Below are positions 10,194 to 20,575 of a stretch of 64,000 nt of DNA, in pieces. The stretch lies in the NCBI RefSeq assembly GCF_001402875.1, contig NZ_CP012946.1, forward strand, positions 3,016,001 through 3,080,000. The letters are read 5' to 3'. Each line of letters begins with the position of its first letter. The stretch's first letter is position 1. This DNA comes from Blastochloris viridis (lineage in GTDB: Bacteria; Pseudomonadota; Alphaproteobacteria; Rhizobiales; Xanthobacteraceae). The translations under genes and the position numbers were made by a program. The notes under the pieces are model-generated. The model had not been told where the DNA came from, did not search any database, and saw only the letters and a program-made list of their open reading frames with translations.

Positions 10194-11918
10194 ATGACCA
10201 AGCCCGACAAGCCCCATCGCTTGAACGCCCGCCTGCCGCGCGGCTTCGCCGACCGCGGCCCGGCCGAGATTGCCGCCACTCGCGACATGCTGGAGACCAT
10301 CCGGCGCGTCTATGAGCGCTACGGCTTCGAGGCGGTGGAGACCCCGGCGTTCGAATACACCGAGGCGCTCGGCAAGTTCCTGCCCGACCAGGACCGCCCC
10401 AACGAGGGCGTGTTCTCGCTGAAGGACGACGACGAGCAGTGGCTGAGCCTGCGCTATGATTTGACCGCGCCGCTGGCGCGCTTTGTCGCGGAGAATTTCG
10501 ACCGGCTGCCGAAGCCCTACCGCAGCTATCGCACCGGCTGGGTATTCCGCAACGAAAAGCCGGGGCCGGGGCGGTTCCGCCAGTTCATGCAGTTCGACGC
10601 CGACACGGTGGGGGCCGGCTCCGTCGCCGCCGACGCCGAGATCTGCATGATGGCCGCCGACACCCTGGAGGCGCTGGGCATCGCGCGCGGCGACTACGTC
10701 ATCAAGGTCAACAACCGCAAGGTTCTCGACGGGGTGATGGAGGCGATCGGCCTCTCGGGCAATGAGAATGCCGGGCGGCGGCTGACGGTGCTGCGGGCGT
10801 TAGACAAATATGATCGGCTTGAAGAAGCCGGCGTCCGAGCGCTGTTGGGTGAAGGTCGAAAAGACGATAGCGGGGACTATACTAAAGGCGCCAACCTTTC
10901 GAAAAACCAAATTGACCTTCTTGTTCGCTTGCTTCAGTTTAAGGAAATATATGATAAAATACAGACGGGCAATTATGAAGACGTAGACACTCATTTCCCC
11001 AATCCTCTAACTACCCCCCCTTCGACATGGGACCCCGACGCGTATGTTGGCGACGCAGAAAGAATGCGAGCCAAGGCGCTGGAGGTTCAAAAGGTAAACC
11101 CAGATAATAAGACCTATCCATATAGTTTTGGGATAGATATTTTGGGAGAGCTGTCGCTGCTCTTTCCCCTCAATGACACACTAGCTGCCGGCATCCGCGA
11201 ACTTGCAGATATGGAGGTTTGTTTCCAGCAAACCAGCTTCGCGGACATAGAAGGCGCAGACACCTCAGAAGCCTGCCCTTTGCGAATTATGATCGATCCG
11301 TCCGTCGTCCGTGGGCTGGAATACTACACCGGCCCGGTGTTCGAGGCCGAACTGACCTTCGAGATCGCCGGCGATGACGGCAGGCCGGTGCGGTTCGGCT
11401 CGGTCGGCGGCGGCGGGCGCTATGACGGCCTCGTCTCGCGCTTTCGCGGCGAGAAGGTGCCGGCCACCGGCTTCTCGATCGGCGTGTCTCGCCTTGCCGC
11501 AGCCTTGCAGAAGCTCGGCAAGCTGGCCGCCGCCGAGCCGCCCGGCCCGGTGGTGGTGGTGCCGCGCACCAAAGAACTCGCCCCGCACTGCATGCGCCTG
11601 GTCCAGCAGCTCCGCGAGGACGCCTCGCTGCGCGCGCTGCCCGGCTTCGCCGCGGAAATGTATCTCGGCACCGGCTCGTTCAAGGGCGGCCTGCGCTACG
11701 CCGACAAGCGGCGCTGCGTGGTCGCCATCATGATCGGCGAGAGCGAGGCCGAGGCCGGCAAGGCCGTGGTGAAAGACCTGATCGAGGGCGCCGAGCAGGC
11801 CAAAGCGATCGAGACCAACGCCGAATACCGCGCCCAGCGCCTCGCCCAGTTCGAGGTGGCGGAGGCCGAATTGGCCGGCGCCATCCGCGACATCCTCGTC
11901 CGGCACCACACGCCCTGA
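10194..11918 (+). CDS. hisS: Histidyl-tRNA synthetase (mosaic gene)
   Basis: 574 residues; charges tRNA-His with histidine. Class II motif 1 region ([10 protein letters not shown]...[13 protein letters not shown]), motif 2 ([20 protein letters not shown]), the HisRS-specific motifs [14 protein letters not shown] and GGGGRYDGL, and motif 3 ([11 protein letters not shown]) are intact and in frame, followed by the anticodon-binding domain from about residue 450. RBS AAGAGA precedes the ATG. The part coded by about 10800-11320 differs sharply in base and codon use (see separate entry) and makes the protein some 70 residues longer than I expect for alphaproteobacterial HisRS. No frameshift is visible, so it is probably functional. 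Confidence 0.93.
   Translation: MTKPDKPHRLNARLPRGFADRGPAEIAATRDMLETIRRVYERYGFEAVETPAFEYTEALGKFLPDQDRPNEGVFSLKDDDEQWLSLRYDLTAPLARFVAENFDRLPKPYRSYRTGWVFRNEKPGPGRFRQFMQFDADTVGAGSVAADAEICMMAADTLEALGIARGDYVIKVNNRKVLDGVMEAIGLSGNENAGRRLTVLRALDKYDRLEEAGVRALLGEGRKDDSGDYTKGANLSKNQIDLLVRLLQFKEIYDKIQTGNYEDVDTHFPNPLTTPPSTWDPDAYVGDAERMRAKALEVQKVNPDNKTYPYSFGIDILGELSLLFPLNDTLAAGIRELADMEVCFQQTSFADIEGADTSEACPLRIMIDPSVVRGLEYYTGPVFEAELTFEIAGDDGRPVRFGSVGGGGRYDGLVSRFRGEKVPATGFSIGVSRLAAALQKLGKLAAAEPPGPVVVVPRTKELAPHCMRLVQQLREDASLRALPGFAAEMYLGTGSFKGGLRYADKRRCVVAIMIGESEAEAGKAVVKDLIEGAEQAKAIETNAEYRAQRLAQFEVAEAELAGAIRDILVRHHTP
10800..11320 (+). other. AT-richer acquired segment inside hisS
   Basis: By hand count 10801-11280 is about 49% G+C, against roughly 70% on both sides, and it uses codons such as TTA, ATA, AAA and GAT that are rare in neighbouring genes. 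The change is abrupt at about 10800 (after GTGCTGCGGGCG) and ends near the codons for [14 protein letters not shown]. The encoded stretch starts [20 protein letters not shown] and includes a long unusual insert ([20 protein letters not shown] onward). The reading frame is preserved across both borders. This looks like replacement of the central insertion domain by homologous recombination with a distant hisS. Confidence 0.75.
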
Positions 11919-11955
11919 ACGCCGGACATTGGTGCGCAAGAGCCTCAACAGGTCG

Positions 11956-12112
11956 TCCCGGACAAGCGGCTTCAGCCGCGCGATCCGGGACCCATGATCC
12001 GCGAGGTTGCCCGATCTCCGCAGCGGCTCTCGCAGCGGCCAACCGCCCACGTCGCGGATCATGGATCCTTGGGTCTCGGCTGGATGCTGCGCATCCCGCC
12101 TCGCCCAAGGAT
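11956..12112. repeat. Compound palindromic intergenic element
   Basis: Several nested perfect inverted repeats: TCCCGGA 11956-11962 with TCCGGGA 11984-11990, enclosing GCGGCT/AGCCGC (11966-11979); CATGATCCGCGA 11993-12004 with TCGCGGATCATG 12052-12063; and ATCCTTGGG 12065-12073 with CCCAAGGAT 12104-12112, enclosing GGATGC/GCATCC. The mosaic of palindromes between the convergent hisS and transporter genes is typical of REP/BIME-like elements. It can also serve as a bidirectional terminator. Confidence 0.7.
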
Positions 12113-12153
12113 GACGAACGTCGAGGCTGAAGCCACGGACGGCGCGCGATCTC

Positions 12154-13938
12154 TCACGCCGCCTGCGGCACCGCCTTGATGCGGTGGAGGTCGCCATCGC
12201 GCACCAGCCGGACGCCGCGGCTATGGAACTCGGCCAGCGTCGAGCGGTGGCCGATCGACACCACGGTGATGCCGGGCAGCCGCTCCATCAACAGGCGGTA
12301 GAGCGCCGCCTCCGATTCCTCGTCGAGCGAGGCAGTGGCCTCATCCAGAAACAGCCATTCCGGCGCGTGCAGCAGCGCGCGGGCGAAGGCAACCCGCTGC
12401 TGCTCGCCGCCCGACAGCCGCTGGCCCCACAGCGCCACCTCGTCCAGCCGCTCGGCCAGCGCCGGCAAGCCGACCGCGCGCAGCGTGCCGGTAATGTCGG
12501 CGTCGGTGAAGGTGCCCGGCGCCGCCGGGAACGACACCGCGCCGCGCAAGGTGTCGACCGGCAAATACGGCCGTTGCGGCAGCAGCATCACGTTGGCGCC
12601 CTGCGGCACCCGCACCACGCCGTCGCCGAACGGCCAGATGCCGCCGACGGCGCGGAACAGCGTCGACTTGCCCGAGCCCGACGGCCCGGTGACCAGCACC
12701 CGCTCGCCAGCGGCCACCGCGAAATCCTCGACCGTGAGCAGAGGCCGGCCGCCGGGGAGCGCGAGCGTGAGGCCGTGCGCGGTTACCGCGCTGCCCAAGC
12801 CGCGCTCGACCGCCACCATCGGCGGCGTCACCGGCACTTTCCGCGCGGCGCGGGCGGTGGCCTCGAAGCCGGCAAGACGCTCCACCACGGCGCGCCATTC
12901 AGCAAACTGGGTATAGGCCGAGATGAAGAACGCCAGCGAGTTCTCGACCCGCGCGAAGGCGGAGGCGGTCTGCATCAGGCCACCGAGCTGGAACGCGCCG
13001 GCGAAATAGGCCGGGCTCGCCACGATGAACGGAAAAATCGTCGACACCTGCGAATAGCCGGCGGTGAAGAAGGTCAGGCGCTTCTGGCGGTTCATGATCG
13101 CCCACCAGTTGCCCATCACATTGGCGAAGCGGTCCATCAGCCGGGCACGCTCGGCGGCCTCGCCCTCGAGCAGCGCGATCTGCTCGGCGTTCTCACGCAC
13201 CCGCACCAGCGAGACGCGGAAATCGGCCTCATAGCGCTGCTGGTCGAAATTGAGCCGGACCAAGGCGCGGCCGATCAAATGGGTCAGCACGGTGCCGACC
13301 GCGGCGTAGATCAGCGCCGCAAGCACGAGATAGCCGGGAATGTCGAAGGTGGTGCCGCCGATCATCAGCGGCGCCTGGGCTGACAACCCCCACAGGATGC
13401 CGACGAACGAGACCAGCGTGACCACGGCGCTGAGCAGGCCGATGCCGAGCGACAGTGTCTTGCCGACGAACAGCTGGATGTCCTCGGAGATGCGCTGGTC
13501 CGGATTGTCGGCGTATTCGCCGAGCAGCTGCATGCGGTAGTGGTTGGCGTCCGACAGCCACTCGCGAAGCAGGCGCTCGGTCATCCAGCGCCGCCAGCGG
13601 ATTTGCAGCCACTGGTTCAGGTAGACTTGGTAGACCGCCAGCAGGATGAAGGCCGCCGCCAGCATGCAGAAGAAGCCGAGCTCGGCGACGAAACTGTCCC
13701 AGTTGCGGTTCTGCAGGGCGTCGTAGAACCGCGCGTTCCAGGTGTTGATCGCCACCGTGATCGCCACGATCGCCAGCTCGATGCCGACCACCGCCGCCAG
13801 CAGCCCGCGGCCCGCCCATTTCTCGCGCACGCGAAGGCGGCCGAGCCGGCCGAAGGAAATCTCGCCGGCATCATCGGCGGCAAAGTAAGGGGCGGCCAGC
13901 CGCCAGGTCGCGGCCAGGGTTTCAGACACGGTGGACAC
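12154..13938 (-). CDS. bclA: SbmA/BacA-like ABC transporter with fused ATPase (BclA/YddA type)
   Basis: 594 residues with an SbmA/BacA-type transmembrane domain (about 1-350; signature stretch INTWNARFYDALQNRNWDSF and LNQWLQIRWRRWMTERLL) fused to an ABC ATPase: Walker A GPSGSGKST, signature LSGGEQQR, Walker B LFLDEAT, H-loop IGHRS. This fusion is that of BclA of Bradyrhizobium and YddA-type transporters, which import peptides (NCR peptides, bleomycin-like compounds) or vitamin B12-like substrates across the inner membrane. It is a half-transporter expected to work as a homodimer. Monocistronic; convergent with hisS. The symbol is given by family architecture, not by proven function. Confidence 0.85.
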   Translation of the reverse strand: MSTVSETLAATWRLAAPYFAADDAGEISFGRLGRLRVREKWAGRGLLAAVVGIELAIVAITVAINTWNARFYDALQNRNWDSFVAELGFFCMLAAAFILLAVYQVYLNQWLQIRWRRWMTERLLREWLSDANHYRMQLLGEYADNPDQRISEDIQLFVGKTLSLGIGLLSAVVTLVSFVGILWGLSAQAPLMIGGTTFDIPGYLVLAALIYAAVGTVLTHLIGRALVRLNFDQQRYEADFRVSLVRVRENAEQIALLEGEAAERARLMDRFANVMGNWWAIMNRQKRLTFFTAGYSQVSTIFPFIVASPAYFAGAFQLGGLMQTASAFARVENSLAFFISAYTQFAEWRAVVERLAGFEATARAARKVPVTPPMVAVERGLGSAVTAHGLTLALPGGRPLLTVEDFAVAAGERVLVTGPSGSGKSTLFRAVGGIWPFGDGVVRVPQGANVMLLPQRPYLPVDTLRGAVSFPAAPGTFTDADITGTLRAVGLPALAERLDEVALWGQRLSGGEQQRVAFARALLHAPEWLFLDEATASLDEESEAALYRLLMERLPGITVVSIGHRSTLAEFHSRGVRLVRDGDLHRIKAVPQAA

Positions 13939-14169
13939 GCAGCGGTCTCCTCAGGCGAACGAAGGTCGGCGAGCGGGGCGACCGCACAGCCAGCGGTCGC
14001 ATTCGCGGCGCGACTAGACCGCAATGCCGGCATTGATGGGGCGCAGCGGCGGCAGCGCTCGAAACGTAGCGCCGATCGAGCGGATTTCGCATCACCTCAG
14101 CGCGAGCGCCTTGGCGCAGCTCCGGCCTGATCGGCCGGATGCCGCACTCCAGAGATCAGATCACCCAAA
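13939..14169. other. Intergenic region upstream of the BclA-like gene
   Basis: No gene seen. It should hold the transporter promoter, which I cannot define. Positions 14119-14140 carry a copy of a dispersed sequence (CTCCGGCCTGATCGGCCGGA) that recurs near 35572, 41520 and 56416. Confidence 0.5.
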
Positions 14170-14197
14170 CGAAAAGAGGAGGCCAAGGCCCCCTCTT
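14170..14197 (-). terminator. Rho-independent terminator of groESL
   Basis: On the minus strand a hairpin (11-bp arms 14087-independent: 14087 is not involved; arms are 14187-14197 and 14174-14184, one mismatch, 2-nt loop) is followed by TTTTCGTTT. It lies about 290 bp after the groEL stop codon, beyond the tandem repeat array, in the right direction to end groESL transcripts. Transcripts would therefore carry the whole repeat array in their 3' untranslated part. Confidence 0.75.
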
Positions 14198-14230
14198 CCG
14201 CAGTCCGATGATGATGAATGGACAGACGTC

Positions 14231-16140
<1,910 letters not shown>

Positions 16141-16220
16141 TCAGCGCCTTGGCCCCGGCGGCGGGGCGGCGGCTCAAATTTCAAACGGGGAGCGGCCGCA
16201 GGGCTGCGGCCGCAAGGGCA

Positions 16221-16514
16221 TCAGCCGACGATGCCGAGAATGTCGGATTCCTTCATGATCAGGAGATCCTGGCCGTCGATCTTGACCTCGGTGCCCGACC
16301 ACTTGCCGAACAGCACCTTGTCGCCTGCCTTGACGTCGAGCGGGATCAGCTTGCCGGCCTCGTCGCGCGCGCCCGGCCCGACCGCGACCACTTCGCCCTG
16401 CTGGGGCTTTTCCTGGGCGGTGTCGGGGATGATGATGCCGCCGGCGGTCTTCTGCTCGGCGTCGATGCGCTTGACGACGACGCGATCGTGCAGCGGACGA
16501 AATGTGCTCGCCAT
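16221..16514 (-). CDS. groES: 10-kDa co-chaperonin GroES
   Basis: 97 residues starting [18 protein letters not shown], with the mobile-loop segment [14 protein letters not shown] that docks on GroEL and the ending [10 protein letters not shown]. Full length. The ATG at 16514 is preceded on the minus strand by AAGGAAGCTTTCC, which gives a good ribosome binding site. First gene of the groESL operon; HrcA/CIRCE control is indicated by the palindrome at 16637-16663. Confidence 0.98.
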   Translation of the reverse strand: MASTFRPLHDRVVVKRIDAEQKTAGGIIIPDTAQEKPQQGEVVAVGPGARDEAGKLIPLDVKAGDKVLFGKWSGTEVKIDGQDLLIMKESDILGIVG

Positions 16515-16636
16515 GGAAAGCTTCCTTAATGATATGGGCCTTCGCTGCCGAACCGACGTCACGCGACCTTGGGTCGGCAGCGGTGAAACGGATGAGGCAC
16601 CTCGCCGAAGCGGTGGGCGCCCTCGCGCAGCCCTTG

Positions 16637-16663
16637 TTAGCACTCTAATTGAGTGAGTGCCAG
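16637..16663. promoter_or_regulatory. CIRCE operator (HrcA binding site) of groESL
   Basis: TTAGCACTC at 16637-16645, nine-base spacer, then GAGTGCCAG at 16655-16663. This is the CIRCE consensus TTAGCACTC-N9-GAGTGCTAA with two changes in the right arm. It lies between the promoter and groES, the usual position for HrcA repression. Confidence 0.92.
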
Positions 16664-16677
16664 CGGGCTGCAAGGCG

Positions 16678-16706
16678 CAGATAGTCAGCGCCCCCGGCCA
16701 AGTCAA
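16678..16706 (-). promoter_or_regulatory. groESL promoter
   Basis: On the minus strand TTGACT (16706-16701), 17-bp spacer, TATCTG (16683-16678), placed 15 bp upstream of CIRCE. The preceding C gives CTTGACT, which also agrees with the CTTG element of alphaproteobacterial heat-shock (RpoH) promoters, so either sigma factor may use it. Confidence 0.6.
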
Positions 16707-16744
16707 GGTCACGAACCCGAAACTCCACCGCCGCACCGGCGATC

Positions 16745-17332
16745 TCAGTCGAGGCCATAGCGCCGCTTCAGATCGTCGATGCGGTCGCGCTCGGCGGCGA
16801 GCAGGCAGCCGGTGCGCTCCTCGAAGATGCTGGCGTTGGGACCGCGCTCGAGAACGACCAGTTGGCCGCATTCGAGGTTGCGCGCCGCTTTCCAGGCGAG
16901 GTGAACCTCCGCCAGCACCTGGCTCCAGCGGGCGCGGTGCCCGGCCGAAAGATCGTCGCGGGCGGCGATGGCAGCCTGGGCGGCGATCACCGTGCCCTCC
17001 AGCGTCCGGCGCGAGAGCTGCAGCGTGGCGGCGAGGCAGCGGCCGAACACCGCGGGCGACAGCGAGGACTCGCAGCCGCCGAGCGGCCGCTCGCGGGTCG
17101 GCAGCACCACCTCGAAGCGCGGCTTCTGCACCACGCCGGCGGGATCGTCGAGATTGTAGTGCGGGATGAATCCGGGGGCGATCTGGCGCACCGCCGGCGC
17201 GGCGCCCTGCCCGTCGGGCCCGTCCTCGGCCGCCGCTCCGCCGCCGGCAACGACGAGCGCGAGCACGGTCGCTCCGGCCCACCGCCGGCGGGCAACGCGA
17301 CCGGCGTGGCTCCAGCGCAGGCGCGGGCTCAC
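16745..17332 (-). CDS. LprI/DUF1311-like secreted protein
   Basis: 195 residues from a GTG (17332-17330) overlapping the hicB stop codon (GTGA). An N-terminal Arg-rich region and a hydrophobic core ([18 protein letters not shown]) form a signal peptide. The mature part has the Cys/Trp pattern of the LprI/DUF1311 family: [29 protein letters not shown] and a final [19 protein letters not shown]. LprI of mycobacteria inhibits lysozyme, but most homologues are uncharacterised, so the periplasmic role is unknown. The coupling to hicB is unusual and may be accidental. Confidence 0.7.
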   Translation of the reverse strand: MSPRLRWSHAGRVARRRWAGATVLALVVAGGGAAAEDGPDGQGAAPAVRQIAPGFIPHYNLDDPAGVVQKPRFEVVLPTRERPLGGCESSLSPAVFGRCLAATLQLSRRTLEGTVIAAQAAIAARDDLSAGHRARWSQVLAEVHLAWKAARNLECGQLVVLERGPNASIFEERTGCLLAAERDRIDDLKRRYGLD

Positions 17333-17619
17333 TCGGCCGCCACCCCGGTCGGCTCGAACGACACCAACGCCATCAGGTTGCTGGCGAGGTCGGCGGCGAC
17401 GACGGGATCGGCGCGAAGCTGAGCCACCGAACGCGGCGGCGGCATGGCGCGGCCGCTCGCGGCCAATTCCTCAGCGTAAAGTGCAAGTGCCGTGCGGGCA
17501 TTGGCGAGCGCGGCCTCGACGTCGTCGCCGGCCGAGAAGCAACCTGGCAGGTCCGGAAACCACACCCCGACCGCGGTTTCGGCTCCAGCGTCTTCGACGA
17601 TGGCGAGGTAATGAGACAT
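17329..17619 (-). CDS. hicB: HicB-family antitoxin, orphan
   Basis: 96 residues: [38 protein letters not shown] is the HicB partial RNase-H-like fold with the conserved [12 protein letters not shown] motif. HicB normally neutralises the HicA mRNA interferase. Here the full hicA gene is missing; only its last 20 codons remain directly upstream (see the remnant entry), so the antitoxin has no partner in this window. It overlaps the LprI-like gene by 4 bp. Confidence 0.85.
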   Translation of the reverse strand: MSHYLAIVEDAGAETAVGVWFPDLPGCFSAGDDVEAALANARTALALYAEELAASGRAMPPPRSVAQLRADPVVAADLASNLMALVSFEPTGVAAE

Positions 17620-17630
17620 GACGCGCCCGC

Positions 17631-17693
17631 TCAGGTCAGCCAACCAGCCGCCTTGTAGATGGCACGAACCAGCCCGAGCCCCAAGTCCTTCAC
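17631..17693 (-). pseudogene. 3' remnant of hicA toxin gene
   Basis: Minus-strand codons from 17693 to the TGA at 17631 read VKDLGLGLVRAIYKAAGWLT and stop, 11 bp before the hicB ATG. This is the C-terminal helix of HicA (compare the usual K-[DE]-L-G-x-G-L-[VL]-R-A-I-[YL]-[KR]-x-A-G ending), in the expected hicA-hicB position. Upstream the frame runs into the uvrD stop codon, with which its first codon overlaps, and no HicA N-terminus (with its catalytic GSHH-type His) exists. The toxin gene has therefore been cut, leaving about a third. Confidence 0.75.
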
Positions 17694-20095
17694 ACCTTCT
17701 CGACAAAACTATCGACCACCTTCTTCTCGCCAGCCTTGTCGAACTGCACGGTGAGCTTGTTGCCGTCGAGGGCGATGATCTCGCCATAGCCGAACTTGAC
17801 GTGGAACACCCGGTCGCCGCGCGAGAAGCTCGAACCACCGGTCGATTTGGCGATCAGCTCGCCCTCGATCACCTTGCCGCCGGACGCATGGCCGAACGCG
17901 CCGCGGCTTGATCCGCCGAAGCGGCCGCGCTCCAGCGCGCCGGCGCCGCCTTCGGCAAAGCCGCCGCCCTGTCCGCCGCCGGCCTTGGCGCGCTGCCAGC
18001 CCGGCGTGCCGTAGTTCGACGAGGCGAACGGGTCGGCCCGGTCGAACCGGCTGACCATGCCGCCGCCCCAGCCGGGCTTGCCCTTGCTCTCCTCGACCTC
18101 GACGTGGTCCTCGGGCAATTCGTCGACGAAGCGCGAGGGAATGGTCGACGACCACAGGCCATGGATGCGGCGGTTGGCGGAGAAATAGATCTTCGCCCGG
18201 CGCCGCGCCCGCGTCAGCCCGACATAGGCCAGCCGCCGCTCCTCCTCCAGGCCGGCGCGGCCGCTCTCGTCCAGCGCGCGCTGGTGCGGGAACAGCCCCT
18301 CCTCCCAGCCCGGCAGAAACACCGTCTCGAACTCCAGGCCCTTGGCCGAATGCAGCGTCATGATGCTGACGGCGTCGACCCCGTCCGAGCGGTCGGACTC
18401 CATCACCAGCGAAACATGCTCCAGGAACGCCGGCAGGTTGGCGTAGTCCTCCATCGAGCGCACCAGCTCCTTCAAGTTCTCCAGCCGGCCGGTGGCTTCC
18501 GCCGTGCGCTCCTGCTGCCACATGCCGGTGTAGCCGCTCTCGTCCAGGATGATCTCGGCCAGTTCGGTGTGGGGCTTGCCGTCGAGGTCGCCGCGCCAGC
18601 GCTCGAAGCACTGCAACAGCTCGCGGAGCGAGGTGCGCGCCTTCGGCTTCAGGGCGTCGGTCTCAACAATGTCGCGGGCGGCCTGCATCAGCGGAATGCC
18701 GGCCGCGCGGGCGTGGTCGTGCATCTGCTTGATCGAGGCCTCGCCGAGGCCGCGCTTGGGCACATTGACGATGCGCTCGAACGCGAGGTCGTCGGCCGGC
18801 TGCACCACGCAGCGGAAATAGGCCAAGGCATCGCGGATCTCGGCGCGTTCATAGAAGCGCGGGCCGCCGATGACGCGGTAGGGCAGGCCGAGGGTGATGA
18901 AGCGCTCTTCGAACTCGCGCATCTGGAACGAGGCGCGCACCAGGATGGCGGTGTCGTCGAGCTTGTGGCCGCGGCGCTGCAGGCTCTCGATCTCCTCGCC
19001 GACAGCGCGAGCCTCCTCCTCGGAGTCCCAGGTCGAGGTCACGGTCGGCTTCTCGCCCGGCTCGTCGTCGGTGAACAGCGTCTTGCCGAGTCGGCCCTCA
19101 TTGTGGGCGATGAGGTGGGAGGCCGCCGCCAAGATGTGGCCGGTCGAGCGGTAGTTGCGCTCCAGCCGGATCACGGTCGCGCCGGGAAAATCGTGGTCGA
19201 AGCGCAGGATGTTGTCGACCTCGGCGCCGCGCCAGCCATAGATCGACTGGTCGTCGTCGCCGACGCAGCAGATGTTCTTGCCGCCCAGTGCGAGCAGCCG
19301 CAGCCACAGATACTGCGCGACGTTGGTGTCCTGATACTCGTCGACCAACAGGAAGCGGAAGCGGCGCTGATAGTCGGCCAGCACGTCGGGGTTAAGGCGG
19401 AACAGCCGGATCGGCTCCAGCAGCAGATCGCCGAAATCGGTGGCGTTCAGCGTCTTCAGCCGGTCCTGGAAGGCGGCGTACAGCGCCACGCCGCGGCCGC
19501 CCGCGAACACCGCGCCCTCGCCGGCCGGAACCTGGTCCGGCGTCAGGCCGCGGTTCTTCCAGCCATCGATCATGCCGGCCAGGGTGCGCGCCGGCCAGCG
19601 CTTGTCGTCGAGGTTCTCGGCCGACAGGATCTGCTTGATGAGCCGGATCTGGTCGTCGGTGTCGAGGATGGTGAAGTTGGGCTTCAACCCGACCAACTCG
19701 GCGTGGCGGCGCAAGATCTTGGTGCCGATGGCGTGGAAGGTGCCAAGCCAGGGCATGCCCTCCACCGCCTCCCCGACCATCGCGGAAATCCGCTCCTTCA
19801 TTTCCCGCGCCGCCTTGTTGGTGAAGGTCACCGCCAGGATCTGCGAGGGGAAGGCGCGGCCGGAGGCCAAGATGTGGGCAATGCGGGTGGTGAGCACCCG
19901 CGTCTTGCCGGTGCCGGCGCCGGCCAGCACCAGCACCGCGCCGTCCAGCGCCTCGACCGCCTGGCGCTGCTCGGGATTGAGGCCGTCGAGGTAGCTGGGC
20001 CGCGGGCGGCCGGCAGCCACGGCGCGGGCGGCAAGCCCGCCGGGCCGCGGCGCCGGCGGGGCGGAACCAGGCGGCGTGTCGCGATGTTCGGTCAA
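17690..20095 (-). CDS. uvrD: UvrD/PcrA-type DNA helicase II
   Basis: 801 residues, SF1A helicase: Q-motif LNPEQRQAV, Walker A GAGTGKTR, motif II LLVDEYQDTN, motif III CCVGDDDQSIYGWRGA, motif IV RLERNYRST, motif V HSAKGLEFETVFLPG and motif VI GLTRARRR. It unwinds DNA in nucleotide-excision and mismatch repair. C-terminus has a Gly-rich linker and a Tudor-like KVKFGYGEIIALDGNKLTVQFD domain, usual in PcrA/UvrD. No ATG fits; the likely start is TTG at 20095 after GAGAGAGC, giving MTEHRDTPPG. Its stop codon abuts the hicA remnant. Confidence 0.93.
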   Translation of the reverse strand: MTEHRDTPPGSAPPAPRPGGLAARAVAAGRPRPSYLDGLNPEQRQAVEALDGAVLVLAGAGTGKTRVLTTRIAHILASGRAFPSQILAVTFTNKAAREMKERISAMVGEAVEGMPWLGTFHAIGTKILRRHAELVGLKPNFTILDTDDQIRLIKQILSAENLDDKRWPARTLAGMIDGWKNRGLTPDQVPAGEGAVFAGGRGVALYAAFQDRLKTLNATDFGDLLLEPIRLFRLNPDVLADYQRRFRFLLVDEYQDTNVAQYLWLRLLALGGKNICCVGDDDQSIYGWRGAEVDNILRFDHDFPGATVIRLERNYRSTGHILAAASHLIAHNEGRLGKTLFTDDEPGEKPTVTSTWDSEEEARAVGEEIESLQRRGHKLDDTAILVRASFQMREFEERFITLGLPYRVIGGPRFYERAEIRDALAYFRCVVQPADDLAFERIVNVPKRGLGEASIKQMHDHARAAGIPLMQAARDIVETDALKPKARTSLRELLQCFERWRGDLDGKPHTELAEIILDESGYTGMWQQERTAEATGRLENLKELVRSMEDYANLPAFLEHVSLVMESDRSDGVDAVSIMTLHSAKGLEFETVFLPGWEEGLFPHQRALDESGRAGLEEERRLAYVGLTRARRRAKIYFSANRRIHGLWSSTIPSRFVDELPEDHVEVEESKGKPGWGGGMVSRFDRADPFASSNYGTPGWQRAKAGGGQGGGFAEGGAGALERGRFGGSSRGAFGHASGGKVIEGELIAKSTGGSSFSRGDRVFHVKFGYGEIIALDGNKLTVQFDKAGEKKVVDSFVEKV

Positions 20096-20286
20096 ATGCT
20101 CTCTCTCGGCCGCGACGGCGGCGCGGTGATTCTGTCTGATGCGAACAAAATGGCACCGTCACGGCACGATGGCGAGGGCTGGGGACAATACCGCCCCCGG
20201 CGACGCCAAAACCCACCCTCTCTCCCAAGCCCGCCAGGCTTCTTCCGGGCTCAAAGCCTGCGACCGGCCGGCGCGCGCTGCGAATT

Positions 20287-20433
20287 TTACGGTTTCCAGG
20301 CCAGCGCGACCAAATGAGAGAGGACCACGATCATGACAAACGCGCTGAACGTCCGCTTGAACGCCTCGGCGAACTGGTGGTTTTCCGTCTCGGTGATGCG
20401 GGAAACGTAATGCACCAATTCCCTCATCTGCAT
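20287..20433 (-). CDS. Small single-pass membrane protein, unknown
   Basis: 48 codons from ATG 20433, or 46 from ATG 20427; the latter is better placed 8 nt behind a TAGGAG site. The peptide begins MRELVHYVSRITETENHQF and ends in a hydrophobic helix (FSAFVMIVVLSHLVALAW) plus KP, so it should be a tail-anchored inner-membrane peptide. I do not recognise it. The good ribosome binding site and amphipathic-then-hydrophobic layout argue that it is real. It precedes uvrD by 191 bp on the same strand. Confidence 0.5.
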   Translation of the reverse strand: MQMRELVHYVSRITETENHQFAEAFKRTFSAFVMIVVLSHLVALAWKP

Positions 20434-20575
20434 GTCTCCTACACAGCTCTCCGACCAAGCCAGCCGCGCCGGCCATTGCAGCCGCACCACGTTGGCGGCC
20501 AGGGCGGCGGGACCGCCCCACCAATCCGCCGGGAGGGCGGGAGTTCCGCAATCTGATCCGGCGGCGGCACCGCCG

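Noticed and set aside
10800..10994. Minus-strand 64-codon frame inside hisS, or a break making hisS a pseudogene
   Set aside because: The hisS frame runs through with all motifs; the small frame is only a product of the AT-rich segment.
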